Numbered from the stretch's first letter, positions 17,236 to 26,106 are shown. The stretch is 64,000 nt of DNA from Comamonas koreensis (GCF_021026195.1 NZ_JAJNCT010000009.1:404610-468609); one strand, 5' to 3'. Numbers and translations are program-made. Notes: generated by a model from the letters alone, not told the origin.

Positions 17236-18672
17236 TCAGGCGTGGACGGGGGGCAGGCGCTGGTCCCAGGGCAGGGCCTGCTCCAGCTGCGCGGCCAGCT
17301 GCAGCAGCCGGCTTTCTGCGCCATAGGGGGCGATGAACTGCATGCCCAGGGGCAGGCCGCTGGCGCTTTGCCACAGCGGCACGCTCATCGCGGGCACGCC
17401 GGCGGCATTGGCCGGGCGGGTGAACACGGTCGCATCCATGAACTCCCGCATGAAGTGCTGCGCATCGGGCTGGCGCACATCCAGCGCCTGCAAGTCCTGG
17501 GGCAGGGTCGGCATCACCGGGCAGAGCAGCAGGTCATAGCGGCCAAACATCTCGCCCAGGCGCCGGGCGATGCTGTTGCAGGTATTGCGCGCGGCCAATA
17601 GCTCGACAGCGCCCAGGCGCCGCCCCTGCTCGGCCAGGCCCAGGTTCACCGGTTCAAAGAACTCCGCCGTCGCTGGCCTGCCGGTGCTGCGCACCAGGCC
17701 ATCCACCTCCAGCGCGGTATAGGCGGCAATGATGCGGCTGAAGGCGGCGGCCAGGTCGGCGTGCGAGAAGTTCCATTGCGCCTCTTCGGTCACATGGCCC
17801 AGTTCCTGCAGCAGGCGACTGGTGTCCTGCAGGCCTTGCAGGATGCTGCTGTCCAGCGCCTGGCCCGGGCCCGCATCCTGCAGCACGCCAATGCGCAGCT
17901 GCCCGGGCGGGCGCCGCAGCGCCTGGCTGAAGTCTTCCGCCTTGGCCGGCGCGGCATAGAGCGAGCCGGGCTCCAGCGCATCGCTCAGGTCCAGCATCAG
18001 GGCCGAATCGCGCACGCTGCGCGTCAGCACATGGTGGCTCACGAGCCCGCCCCAGTTCTCGCTGGAGACAGGGCCGCAGGCCACGCGGCCGCGCGAGGGG
18101 CGCAGGCCAAACAGCCCCGTGCAGGCCGCTGGTATGCGGATCGATCCCGCGCCGTCATTGCCATAGGCCAGCGGCACCATGCGGGCGGCCACGGCGGCGG
18201 CCGAGCCCCCCGAGGAGCCGCCGACATTGTGTGCCGCGCTCCAGGGGTTCAGGGTGCGGCCATGCAGGCTGGGCGCGGTTGCCACATTGGCCGAGAACTC
18301 GGGCAGATTCGTCTTGCCGACGATGACCATGCCCGCCTGCTGGTAGTGGCGTACCAAGGTGTGGTCAGTGGCCGAGACGTTGCCCCGTGCCGCGCGCGAG
18401 CCATAGGACATCGCCGCGCCGGCATAGCTGGGGCAGTCGTCCTTGAGCAGCACCGGCACGCCGCGCAGCGGCGCATCGGCCGGCAGCTGGCGCAGCTGCT
18501 CCTGGGCCTGCTCGCGCATGGTCAGGATCACGGCATTGAGCTGGGGGTTGCAGCGCTCGATGGCGTCAAAGGCATGGTCCACCGCCGCCTGGGGGGTGAG
18601 CGCACCAGCGCGGATGGCCTGGGCCAGTGCCGTGGCATCGGCCAGGCGGTAGTCGGTTGCAGAGAAAGACAT
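17236..18672 (-). CDS. Amidase-signature family enzyme
   Basis: 478 residues from ATG 18672. It has the amidase signature Ser-cisSer-Lys set: the Lys in PVLLKDDCPSY and the Gly/Ser-rich GGSSGGSAAAVAARMVPLA followed by GNDGAGSIRIPAACTG. Such enzymes hydrolyse amides to acid plus ammonia. It is not a GatA by context, since no gatB or gatC is present. It follows the dipeptide-type binding protein in an operon with C45 acyltransferase and alpha/beta hydrolase, suggesting that an imported amide is cleaved. A 25-residue upstream extension is open but lacks support. Confidence 0.85.
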   Translation of the reverse strand: MSFSATDYRLADATALAQAIRAGALTPQAAVDHAFDAIERCNPQLNAVILTMREQAQEQLRQLPADAPLRGVPVLLKDDCPSYAGAAMSYGSRAARGNVSATDHTLVRHYQQAGMVIVGKTNLPEFSANVATAPSLHGRTLNPWSAAHNVGGSSGGSAAAVAARMVPLAYGNDGAGSIRIPAACTGLFGLRPSRGRVACGPVSSENWGGLVSHHVLTRSVRDSALMLDLSDALEPGSLYAAPAKAEDFSQALRRPPGQLRIGVLQDAGPGQALDSSILQGLQDTSRLLQELGHVTEEAQWNFSHADLAAAFSRIIAAYTALEVDGLVRSTGRPATAEFFEPVNLGLAEQGRRLGAVELLAARNTCNSIARRLGEMFGRYDLLLCPVMPTLPQDLQALDVRQPDAQHFMREFMDATVFTRPANAAGVPAMSVPLWQSASGLPLGMQFIAPYGAESRLLQLAAQLEQALPWDQRLPPVHA

Positions 18673-18763
18673 ACAGGGTGTGAAACGCAGAGATCGGAAT
18701 GCAGGGAAAGCGGCATGCGCGTGGCCGAACCAGAGCGTTCTGGCCACGCGCGCAGAGGCTGAC

Positions 18764-20326
18764 TTAGGGCGCGGCGCGGGTCACGCCCCAGAAGCGGTGC
18801 GTGCCAGCGGGCCAGCCCTTGTAGCCCTTGATGCTGGGCGCCATCGCGGTGACAACCGGCAGGTTGTACAGGCCGATGATCGGCACCTCCTTGGCCATCA
18901 GCGCATGGAGCTGGTTGAACAGGTCCTTGCGGCGGGCCGGGTCGCGCTCCATCGCCACCTGCTTGAGCAAGGCCGAGGCCTGTGCATCGTCCCACTGGCG
19001 GGTGGGCTCGGCCTTTTTGTCGCCGATCAGCGACTCATACATCAGCAAGGGGTCGAGCCGCGCCGAGTAGGCAAAGATGGCCAGCTCGTACTGGCCCTTG
19101 CCATACAGATCCAGCTGCGAGGCCCAGTCGCGCACCTTGATGTCGATATTGATGCCGGCCGAGCCCAGCAGCGCCTGCAGGATGGTGGCCAGCTGCACGC
19201 GCTCCTGGCGGTTGGCTACCAGCAGGCTGATGGGCTGGCCCTTGTAGCCCGCCTGCTTGGCCAGCGCGCTGGCGCCCACCGGGTCATAGCCGGGCCAGGC
19301 CTTGCTGCGCTGGTCGTAGTAGGGGCTCAAGGGCGATATCACCGAAGGGTTGGCAGTAAACAGGCCCTTGCCGGCGGCCTCGGCCACATCGGGCAGGCTC
19401 AGCGCCTTGGCAATCGCCTGGCGCATGCGCACATCCTTGAGCGCGGGCGCCTCGGTCTGCACCTGCAGCACCACCCAGCTTGGGGTGGGCTGCACTTCCA
19501 CCTGCACGCCCTTGTCCTTGAGCACCTTGATGGTGTCGGGATCCACATCGTCGATGACATCGAGATCGCGCGAGAGCACGCCGTTGGAGCGGGTGCTGGC
19601 ATCGGGCACGGTGACAAAGCGCAGGGTGGCAATGCTGGCCTGCTTGTTGCCGGCATAGCCATCGCGCGTGCCGGGCAGCGCGCTGTAGTCGGCAAAGCGC
19701 TTGAGCTCGGTGTAGCGGCCGGTCTGCTTCTCTGCAAAGCTATAGGGGCCGGTGCCGATCACCTGGCTGACGCTGCCGTTGGCGGCCACGGAGTCGGGGT
19801 GGATGATCCAGGGCGTGCACTGGATGGTGGCCAGGGTCATCAGGAAGTTGGGCGCGGGCGCCGAGAAGCTGAAGCGCACGGTCTGCGCATCGACCGCCTT
19901 CACCTCCTGCAGCGCCGGGCCGATCTTGCCGTTGTAGCGGTTGATGCACTGGAAGTTGGTCTTGGGATCGAGGTAGCGCTTGAAGTTCCACACCACATCG
20001 GCGGCCGACAAGGTCTTGCCATTGTGAAAACGCACATTCGGGCGCAGCTTGAAGTCGTAGCTGGTGCTGTCGTCATTCGCCTTCCAGCTGCTGGCCAGCA
20101 TGGGCTTGATGGTCAGGTCCTCGCCATAGGCCACCAGGCCCTCGACCACATGGGCCATCACCATGTCGGAGTTGGCGTCGCGGTTGACACCGGGGTTGAC
20201 GCTGGCGATATCGGCATGCAGCGCCACGCGCAGCATATCGGGGGCGCCGGCGGCCTGGCTGTGGGCACTGAGCGCGCAGGCTGCAGCGAGCAGCGCGGGC
20301 GACCAAAGAGAGCGGCTGGTGGGCAT
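18764..20326 (-). CDS. ABC transporter substrate-binding protein (family 5, peptide/nickel type)
   Basis: 520 residues with a signal peptide (SLWSPALLAAACALSAHSQA) and the family 5 layout of DppA/OppA-like proteins: VNPGVNRDANSDMVM, the motif YDFKLRPNVRFHNGKTLSAADVVW (conserved signature region), and TGPYSFAEKQTGRY. It should capture a peptide or other amide-containing solute in the periplasm for the two permeases and fused ATPase encoded upstream in the same operon. Binding specificity cannot be read from the sequence. The gene sits 52 bp behind the alpha/beta hydrolase gene. Confidence 0.88.
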   Translation of the reverse strand: MPTSRSLWSPALLAAACALSAHSQAAGAPDMLRVALHADIASVNPGVNRDANSDMVMAHVVEGLVAYGEDLTIKPMLASSWKANDDSTSYDFKLRPNVRFHNGKTLSAADVVWNFKRYLDPKTNFQCINRYNGKIGPALQEVKAVDAQTVRFSFSAPAPNFLMTLATIQCTPWIIHPDSVAANGSVSQVIGTGPYSFAEKQTGRYTELKRFADYSALPGTRDGYAGNKQASIATLRFVTVPDASTRSNGVLSRDLDVIDDVDPDTIKVLKDKGVQVEVQPTPSWVVLQVQTEAPALKDVRMRQAIAKALSLPDVAEAAGKGLFTANPSVISPLSPYYDQRSKAWPGYDPVGASALAKQAGYKGQPISLLVANRQERVQLATILQALLGSAGINIDIKVRDWASQLDLYGKGQYELAIFAYSARLDPLLMYESLIGDKKAEPTRQWDDAQASALLKQVAMERDPARRKDLFNQLHALMAKEVPIIGLYNLPVVTAMAPSIKGYKGWPAGTHRFWGVTRAAP

Positions 20327-20377
20327 GGTCTTCCTTGTAGTGGTGGGGACGTTGGCGTGGAGGCTTGGGACAGGGTC

Positions 20378-21241
20378 TTACACCGGAGCGGCTTGTGGCG
20401 CGCGCAGGCACTGCTGCAAGAAGGCCTCGACCGGCTCGATGACCTTGAAGGGCTCGTGCGCAATGCCGGGCACGGTGTCGCGCTGCACGCGGATGCCATG
20501 CGCGGCAAAGCTGTCGGCCAGTGCGGTGATGCGCTCGATGCGGTTGTCGCCCTGCAGCTGGGCGCCATCCATCCACAGCGCGCTGTCGCGCGGAATGGTG
20601 ATTTCCCAGGTGGCGGTGTCGGCCGTTCCGATGATGGTCTGCACGGTCACCGCGCGCATCGCCGCCAGGTTGAGGCTGCGGCCAAAGCGCTGCTCAATGT
20701 CGCGCACACCCACCCACCAGTCGTAGTCGGTGTTGAGCAGGGTGACCACGCCCGGCGCGCCGATCGACACGGCATGGAGGCGCTCGGGGTGCAGCAGAAA
20801 AAAGCGCTGGCTGAACTGCCCGCCGCCCGAGAAGCCGTAGAGCATGAAGCGTTCGCTGCGCAGGCGGTACTTGGCCGCCACCTCGTCGACCATGGACAGC
20901 AGCACCTGGTCATAGCGGATGCCATGGAAAAGAATGCGCTTGTAGTTGGCCAGGTCACCGGCCACGCCAATGCCGGCGGGGAAGAGCGGCGCCAGCACGA
21001 TGCAGTCATTGCGGTCGGCAAAGTCGGCAAAGCGGTCGCGGTACTGGCTGGCGGTGCGGCCTGTGCCGTGCACGATCACGGCTAGGTCATAGACCTTGTC
21101 CTCGCTCTCGCTGTAGTTCTTGGGCACGTAGAGGCAGTAGCTGAAGCGCTGGTCGTACTGGCTGGCAAAAAAGGTGGTGGCGCCAAAGTCGTAATAGCTC
21201 AGCTTGATGCCGTGGCCCTGGCGGGCGGGAGGGGATGACAT
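20378..21241 (-). CDS. Alpha/beta hydrolase
   Basis: 287 residues with the alpha/beta-hydrolase fold: oxyanion strand DLAVIVHGTGRTASQ, nucleophile elbow GFSGGG, and a likely catalytic His in PGIAHEPF near the C-terminus. No signal peptide is seen, so it acts in the cytoplasm. The order is like that of feruloyl-esterase/poly-hydroxyalkanoate-depolymerase-type hydrolases, but the substrate is unknown. It lies between the ABC ATPase and the binding-protein gene, so hydrolysis of the imported compound is inferred. Confidence 0.75.
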   Translation of the reverse strand: MSSPPARQGHGIKLSYYDFGATTFFASQYDQRFSYCLYVPKNYSESEDKVYDLAVIVHGTGRTASQYRDRFADFADRNDCIVLAPLFPAGIGVAGDLANYKRILFHGIRYDQVLLSMVDEVAAKYRLRSERFMLYGFSGGGQFSQRFFLLHPERLHAVSIGAPGVVTLLNTDYDWWVGVRDIEQRFGRSLNLAAMRAVTVQTIIGTADTATWEITIPRDSALWMDGAQLQGDNRIERITALADSFAAHGIRVQRDTVPGIAHEPFKVIEPVEAFLQQCLRAPQAAPV

Positions 21242-21270
21242 AAGAGGACTCCTGAAAGGTTGCTGAATTT

Positions 21271-22947
21271 TTAGGCAGGGCAGGCAGCGCCGTTTGCAGA
21301 GGCGGAGGCCTTGTCTTCGGCATGGCGCCAGCGCAGATGCACCCCGCCATCGGGCGTGGCCTGCAGCATCGGGATCGCATCCAGCAGCTGGCGCGTATAG
21401 GGGTTCTGCGGCTGGTCAAACACGGCATCGCGCGTGCCCTGCTCGGCAATCACGCCGCCCTGCACGACGATGACCCGGTCGGCAATCTGCTCCACCACGC
21501 CCAGGTCATGGCTGATGAAAAGGCAAGAGAAGCCATAGCGCTGCTGCAGCTCGGCCAGCAGGTCCAGCACCTGGGCGCGCACCGTCACATCGAGCGCGGA
21601 GACCGCCTCGTCGGCAATCATCAGCGCCGGGCGCCGCACCAGCACGCGGGCAATGGCCACGCGCTGGCGCTGGCCGCCCGAGAGCTCATGCGGGTAGCGC
21701 GTCGCAAAATCACCGCCCAACCCCACATCGGCCAGCGCCTGCTGCACGCGCTCGCGCTTGTCGCTGGCGCTCAGGCCATCGGCCATGCGCAGCGCCTCGG
21801 CCACCAGGGCCTGCACCGTCATGCGCGGGTCCAGCGAGGAGTACGGGTCCTGGAAGACCATCTGGCAGTTGTAGCGGTAGTCCTTGAAACCCGGGCTGCC
21901 CGGCCGCAAGGGCTGGCCCTTGTAGCGCAGGCTGCCGCTGGTGGGCTGCAGCAGGCCCGACAGGATCATGCCCAGGGTGGTTTTGCCCGAGCCCGATTCG
22001 CCGACCACGGCCACCACCTCGCCGGGGAAGATATCCAGGCTGATGCCCTTGAGCACGCGCGCCGGCGCCCCCTTGCGGAACCAGCGCTGGCGGCCGCCAA
22101 ACTCCAGCACCAGGTCGCGGGCCGACATCAGCGGGGCCGTGCGGTCGATCTGGCGCGGTGCGCGGCGCTGGGGCAGGGTGCGCAGCAGCTGGCGCGTGTA
22201 GTCATGCGCGGGGGCGGCCAGCACCTGGGCGGTAGGGCCGGTTTCCACAATGTCGCCCTGCTTCATCACCACCATGCGGTCGGCGTAGCGGGCCACCATC
22301 GGCAGGTCATGGCTGATCAGCAGCACGGCGGTGCCGTTCTCGCGCGTCAGCTCCAGCATCATCTCCATCACCTCGCGCTGCACCACCGCATCCAGCGCCG
22401 TGGTGGGCTCGTCGGCAATCAGCAGCGCCGGGCGCAGCAGCATGGCCGAGGCAATCATGATGCGCTGGCGCATGCCGCCCGAGAACTCATGCGGGAAGGC
22501 GCTCAGGATGCGCTGGGTCTCACGCAGGCCGACACGCTCCAGCATTGCATGGATGCGCGGCATGTGCTCATCGCGTGCCTGGGGCAGGTGCATGCGCAGG
22601 CCTTCGAGCAGCTGCTCGCCAATGCTCAGGGTGGGCGTGAGCGAGGTCATCGGCTCCTGGAACACCATGGCCACGCGCGGGCCACGCACAGCGCGCAGCT
22701 GGCGCTCGTTCATCGCATAGAGCGACTGGCCGTCGAGCAGGATGTCGCCGCCACTGCGGCTGATGGCATGGGGCGTGAGCCGCATCACGGCGCGGCTGAG
22801 CATGGTCTTGCCCGAGCCCGATTCGCCGACGATGCCAACAATCTCGCCAGCGGCCAGTTGCAAGGATGCATCGCGCACCACCAGCTTGTCGGGGCCGGCC
22901 GAGAGGCTCAGGTTCTGGATCTGCAGCAAGGCAGGGGATGTGGTCAT
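21271..22947 (-). CDS. ABC transporter ATP-binding protein, two fused nucleotide-binding domains
   Basis: 558 residues from ATG 22947, which overlaps the preceding permease gene by 4 bases. Two complete NBDs of the DppD and DppF types are fused: Walker A GESGSGKTML and GESGSGKTTL, signatures FSGGMRQRI and LSGGQRQRV, and Walker B LLIADEPT and LMIADEAVS. Each ends with the oligopeptide-transporter C-terminal extension (HDYTRQLLRTLP; NPYTRQLLDAIP). It energises uptake through the two permeases upstream in the operon. Fused two-NBD subunits are common in GsiA-like systems. Confidence 0.9.
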   Translation of the reverse strand: MTTSPALLQIQNLSLSAGPDKLVVRDASLQLAAGEIVGIVGESGSGKTMLSRAVMRLTPHAISRSGGDILLDGQSLYAMNERQLRAVRGPRVAMVFQEPMTSLTPTLSIGEQLLEGLRMHLPQARDEHMPRIHAMLERVGLRETQRILSAFPHEFSGGMRQRIMIASAMLLRPALLIADEPTTALDAVVQREVMEMMLELTRENGTAVLLISHDLPMVARYADRMVVMKQGDIVETGPTAQVLAAPAHDYTRQLLRTLPQRRAPRQIDRTAPLMSARDLVLEFGGRQRWFRKGAPARVLKGISLDIFPGEVVAVVGESGSGKTTLGMILSGLLQPTSGSLRYKGQPLRPGSPGFKDYRYNCQMVFQDPYSSLDPRMTVQALVAEALRMADGLSASDKRERVQQALADVGLGGDFATRYPHELSGGQRQRVAIARVLVRRPALMIADEAVSALDVTVRAQVLDLLAELQQRYGFSCLFISHDLGVVEQIADRVIVVQGGVIAEQGTRDAVFDQPQNPYTRQLLDAIPMLQATPDGGVHLRWRHAEDKASASANGAACPA

Positions 22948-23762
22948 ACGCGCCTCCGCATGCGTGGGTCGAGCCGGTCGCGCAGGGCGTCGCCGAGCAG
23001 ATTGATGCCCAGCAGTGCCAGCGAGATCGCCAGCCCCGGGAAAATCGCCAGCCAGGCCGCCTGGCTGACATAGGAGCGGCTGCCCGCCAGCATGTTGCCC
23101 CAGGTGGGTGCCGGTGGCGCCACGCCCAGGCCCAGAAAGCTCAGCGAGCTCTCGGCCAGAATGATCCAGCCGCACATCGAGGTGGCCATGACGATCACCG
23201 GTGCGATGCAGTTGGGCAGCACATGGCGCAGCAGGGTGTAGGTCTCGGAGTTGCCCATGACGCGCGAGGCGCGCACAAAATCACGCTCGCGCAGGCCCAG
23301 CACGGTGCCGCGCACCACCCGCACCACCGACGACGCATAGGCCAGTGCCAGCGCGATGATGATGCCGCTGGCGCTGGCGCCAAACACCGCCAGCAGGCCC
23401 AGGGCCATCAACAGGCCCGGGAAGGCCAGCAGCGCATCGTTGATGGCCATCAGGATGCGGTCGGGCCAGCCGCGCAGGTAACCGCTGAGCGCGCCAATCA
23501 GCACACCAAAGAAGGTGGCCAGAAACACCGTGCTGAGGCTGATGCGGATGCTGGTGGCAGTGCCACGCATCAGGCGGCTGAGCACATCGCGGCCCAGCTC
23601 GTCGGTGCCCATCCAGTGCTGCCAGCCGGGCGCTGCCAGGCGGGTCTTGAAGTCGAGCTTGAGCGGGTCGTACGGCGTCCAGAACGTGGCCAGCAAGGCC
23701 ACGGCGACCACCACGGAGACCAGGCCAGCGCCCAGCCAGAAGGAGAGGGAGCGGCGGTTCAT
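22944..23762 (-). CDS. ABC transporter permease, DppC type
   Basis: 272 residues. An N-terminal span (FWLGAGLVSVVVAVALLATF) is followed by the OppC/DppC N-terminal pattern HWMGTDELGRDVLSRLMRG, further spans, and the EAA loop (ERDFVRASRVMGNSETYTLL). It ends FPGLAISLALLGINLLGDALRD, typical for the family. It overlaps both its neighbours by 4 bases, showing tight translational coupling with DppB-type permease and fused ATPase. Confidence 0.9.
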   Translation of the reverse strand: MNRRSLSFWLGAGLVSVVVAVALLATFWTPYDPLKLDFKTRLAAPGWQHWMGTDELGRDVLSRLMRGTATSIRISLSTVFLATFFGVLIGALSGYLRGWPDRILMAINDALLAFPGLLMALGLLAVFGASASGIIIALALAYASSVVRVVRGTVLGLRERDFVRASRVMGNSETYTLLRHVLPNCIAPVIVMATSMCGWIILAESSLSFLGLGVAPPAPTWGNMLAGSRSYVSQAAWLAIFPGLAISLALLGINLLGDALRDRLDPRMRRRV

Positions 23763-24703
23763 GATGCGGCCACCCTCGGGTCGAAGATGGGATAGAGCAG
23801 GTCCACAAAGAGGTTCACCAGGACATAGATGCTGGCGATGAAGAGCAGGCAGCCCTGGATCAGCGGGTAGTCGCGGGCAAAGATCGCATCGACCAGCAGC
23901 CGGCCCAGGCCCGGAATGGTGAACACGGTCTCGATCACCGCCACCCCGGCGAGCAGGTTGCCCAGAATCAGGCCCAGCAGGGTCCAGGTCGGGCCAAACG
24001 AGCTTTTGAAGGCATGGCGCAGCATCACCGTCATCTCGCTCAAGCCCTTGGCGCGGGCATGGGTGATGTAGTCCAGGTGCAGCACTTCCAAGGTGGAGGC
24101 GCGGGTCATGCGCAGGATCACGCCGATCTCGTGCAGCAGCAAGGTGGTGATGGGCAGCACCAGGTAGAGCAGCGCCTGCTGCGGGTTCTCGCCAAAGGCG
24201 ACAAAGCCGACCACCGGAAACCAGCCCAGCTTGAGCGCAAAGAACATCAGCAGCAGCAGCCCCATCCAGAACGCCGGCAGCGACAGCAGCAAGGTGGCGG
24301 TGGCGACCAGGGCCAGGTCGGTGAGGCGGCCTTGGCGCCAGGCCGCCAGCATGCCCAGCGGCACGGCGACCAGGGTGGCCAGCAGCACGGCAGGCAGCAC
24401 GATCTGGGCGCTGACGGCAAAGCGCTGCCAGATCAGCGCGGCAACCGGTTGGCGGTTGGAGATGGACTGGCCCAGGTCGCCCTGCAGCACATGGCCGGAC
24501 CAGACCAGGAACTGCGTGGGCAGGCTGGCGTTGAGGCCCAGCTGCTCGCGCAGGGCCGCCAGCGATGCGGCATCGGCCGAGTCACCCAGCATCAGCGCTG
24601 CCGGGTCACCGGGGATCAGGCGCACCAGAATGAAGACGGCCAGTGCCACGATCACCAAGGTCGGAATCGCCATGCCGATTCGGGTGGCAGCGAATTTCCA
24701 CAT
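23759..24703 (-). CDS. ABC transporter permease, DppB type
   Basis: 314 residues with the DppB/OppB start (ATRIGMAIPTLVIVALAVFIL then RLIPGDPAALMLG), about six membrane spans and the EAA loop LDYITHARAKGLSEMTVMLRHAFK. The end (ASIYVLVNLFVDLLYPIFDPR) is diagnostic for the family. It overlaps the DppC-type gene by 4 bases and begins 5 bp behind the C45 acyltransferase stop, so importer and acyltransferase are in one transcript. Confidence 0.9.
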   Translation of the reverse strand: MWKFAATRIGMAIPTLVIVALAVFILVRLIPGDPAALMLGDSADAASLAALREQLGLNASLPTQFLVWSGHVLQGDLGQSISNRQPVAALIWQRFAVSAQIVLPAVLLATLVAVPLGMLAAWRQGRLTDLALVATATLLLSLPAFWMGLLLLMFFALKLGWFPVVGFVAFGENPQQALLYLVLPITTLLLHEIGVILRMTRASTLEVLHLDYITHARAKGLSEMTVMLRHAFKSSFGPTWTLLGLILGNLLAGVAVIETVFTIPGLGRLLVDAIFARDYPLIQGCLLFIASIYVLVNLFVDLLYPIFDPRVAAS

Positions 24704-24708
24704 GGCGG

Positions 24709-25860
24709 TCAGTGCTCCAGCGCCGCAGCGGCCGCTGCCGAGGGTTCAGCCGCGCCATCGCCATGCAGGCGGTAGGTGGTGAACTGGCGGTTGATGGCGG
24801 GCAGCGGTGCAATCTCCATGATGCCCAGCGCCGGCTCCATCACGATCATCGCGACGGTGGCGGTCAGGTTGCCGCCATCGGCCGGGCGGGGCGGGCGGCA
24901 GACCGCATAGGGCGAGAGGAAGTCGTCAAACAGCGCCTTCTTCAGCGATTCGCGCGTCAGCAGGCGGCCCTGCTCCTGCAGGATCTTGCGCACCCGCCAG
25001 TCGCGGTAAAAGCTCTCGGGCACATGGGGGATGCCGGTGTCGCGCAGCTTGGCCAGCGCCACCGGGCTGACCCAGTGGTTGGCGTGCACGATCATGCCGT
25101 CCTCGGGGTAGAGCGGGAAGGCCTCGTCGGGCGCGCACTCAAAGTCAATGCCAAAGCCTGCGGCCGACGCCACCATGATGTTGTTGGAGCAGGACTTGGG
25201 CGTGGTGGCCACGGCCTTGGCGGCCAGTGCAAAGTGCTGCTGCTCCAGCACCTTGCGGCGGATCAGGCCCAGCGGAATGCCCAGCTTGGTGTAGTCGCGC
25301 TCGCACTCCAGGTAGTTCGCGGTGATGGAGATGCCTGCGGCATTGAGGCCGCTGCGGGCCAAACCACCAGCTTCGACAAAGGTCAGGTAGTCGGGGCCAT
25401 GGTCCTGGCGCACGCGCAGCACCACACCGGTCTCGGCACACTCGGCGCGCCAGTCCCAGTTCTGGCCATGGATCAGGTTGCCCGAGGCGCTGCGCTCGGG
25501 CAGCAGCATGGCGCCGGTGCAGCCGTCGTCGAGCTCGTCATCGACCGGCTTGCTGGACTGGGCGCGCGCCAGGGCCACCACCTCGGTGCGGGCATTGATC
25601 ATCACGATGTCGTCCAGCGCGACGCCCGAGCCTTCGGCGATGCCGCGCATTTCTTCGAGGTAGTTCTCGTCAAAATCGGCGATCTTCCGGGCGTACTCGG
25701 CGATCAGCGCGGCCTTGTGTGCGGCACTGATGCCGTACTTCTCCAGCGCGCCGCCATAGAGGGCTGCGCTGCGGGCAATGCGGTCTTTGAGCGCCGCGCC
25801 ATACTGGCGCCCACGGGCTTGGGGGGCGCCAGACAGCGTGACGAGTGGAAACGGCGACAT
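24709..25860 (-). CDS. C45-family autoproteolytic acyltransferase/hydrolase (penicillin acyltransferase-like)
   Basis: 383 residues of the Ntn-hydrolase C45 family, whose best known member is the fungal isopenicillin N acyltransferase. Bacterial members are amidohydrolases or acyltransferases on N-acyl compounds. The expected self-cleavage site is Gly113-Cys114 (ELDDGCTGAML), releasing Cys as the N-terminal nucleophile, followed by HGQNWDW and a GLARSGLNAAGISITAN segment as in the family. No signal peptide is seen, so it acts on imported substrate. It is the first gene of the operon with a dipeptide-type ABC importer, hydrolase and amidase, and is divergent from the GntR gene. Confidence 0.85.
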   Translation of the reverse strand: MSPFPLVTLSGAPQARGRQYGAALKDRIARSAALYGGALEKYGISAAHKAALIAEYARKIADFDENYLEEMRGIAEGSGVALDDIVMINARTEVVALARAQSSKPVDDELDDGCTGAMLLPERSASGNLIHGQNWDWRAECAETGVVLRVRQDHGPDYLTFVEAGGLARSGLNAAGISITANYLECERDYTKLGIPLGLIRRKVLEQQHFALAAKAVATTPKSCSNNIMVASAAGFGIDFECAPDEAFPLYPEDGMIVHANHWVSPVALAKLRDTGIPHVPESFYRDWRVRKILQEQGRLLTRESLKKALFDDFLSPYAVCRPPRPADGGNLTATVAMIVMEPALGIMEIAPLPAINRQFTTYRLHGDGAAEPSAAAAAALEH

Positions 25861-25892
25861 CTTTTTTCTTTTGTGTTTTGTGAACTTTTAAT

Positions 25893-25921
25893 ACATTAAT
25901 TTCGTGGTCATTGACTGTCAA
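25893..25921 (-). promoter_or_regulatory. Predicted sigma-70 promoter of the C45/ABC operon
   Basis: On the minus strand, TTGACA (25921-25916) and TAATGT (25898-25893) are spaced by 17 bp, placing the transcript start about 25 bases before the C45 acyltransferase ATG. The -35 box lies within the palindrome at 25910-25922. Confidence 0.5.
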
Positions 25922-25922
25922 T
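25910..25922. promoter_or_regulatory. Palindromic operator ATTGACTGTCAAT between divergent genes
   Basis: A perfect 13-bp palindrome (6+1+6). It contains the -35 boxes of both divergent promoters: TTGACT on the plus strand (gntR side) and TTGACA on the minus strand (C45/ABC side). One bound dimer could therefore shut both. The adjacent GntR-family protein is the obvious candidate ligand. Confidence 0.5.
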
Positions 25923-25938
25923 TTGTTTTTTATAGAAT
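25911..25938 (+). promoter_or_regulatory. Predicted sigma-70 promoter of leader ORF and GntR regulator
   Basis: TTGACT (25911-25916) and TAGAAT (25933-25938) are separated by 16 bp in an AT-rich stretch. The predicted transcript would begin near 25945, a few bases before the AGGGA of the leader ORF at 25951-25955. Confidence 0.5.
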
Positions 25939-25962
25939 CAAACAAAACTTAGGGAAACTACG

Positions 25963-26106
25963 ATGAAGGATGCTGCCAACACGCCAGGCCTGGCGCGTAT
26001 GCTCGGGGCTGGCCGGCAAAAACAAGAGGCTGCGCGCCGCCGCCACTGCCACCGCATTGCGCACGCGCGGGCCGCAGCAGCACAACCCAGGGGAGAATCG
26101 GTTTGA
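25963..26106 (+). CDS. Possible 47-residue leader ORF coupled to GntR regulator
   Basis: An ATG at 25963 with an AGGGA ribosome-binding site 7 bases upstream opens a 47-codon frame (start MKDAANTPGLARML, end QPRGESV) whose TGA (26104-26106) overlaps the TTG start of the GntR gene (TTGA). It lies directly behind the predicted promoter, so ribosomes would meet it first. The product is Arg/Ala-rich with no recognised domain. It could be a leader peptide, or a chance frame; the good ribosome-binding site and exact overlap are the arguments for it. Confidence 0.35.
   Translation: MKDAANTPGLARMLGAGRQKQEAARRRHCHRIAHARAAAAQPRGESV

Noticed and set aside
17236..18672. Amidase as a GatA subunit of the tRNA amidotransferase
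   Set aside because: No gatB or gatC neighbours, and the operon context is that of solute uptake and hydrolysis.
18680..21085. An 801-codon open frame on the plus strand
   Set aside because: It lies wholly opposite the binding-protein and hydrolase genes, which have clear family motifs. Long antisense frames are expected in sequence this GC-rich, and its product is a low-complexity Gly/His/Gln/Arg-rich chain.
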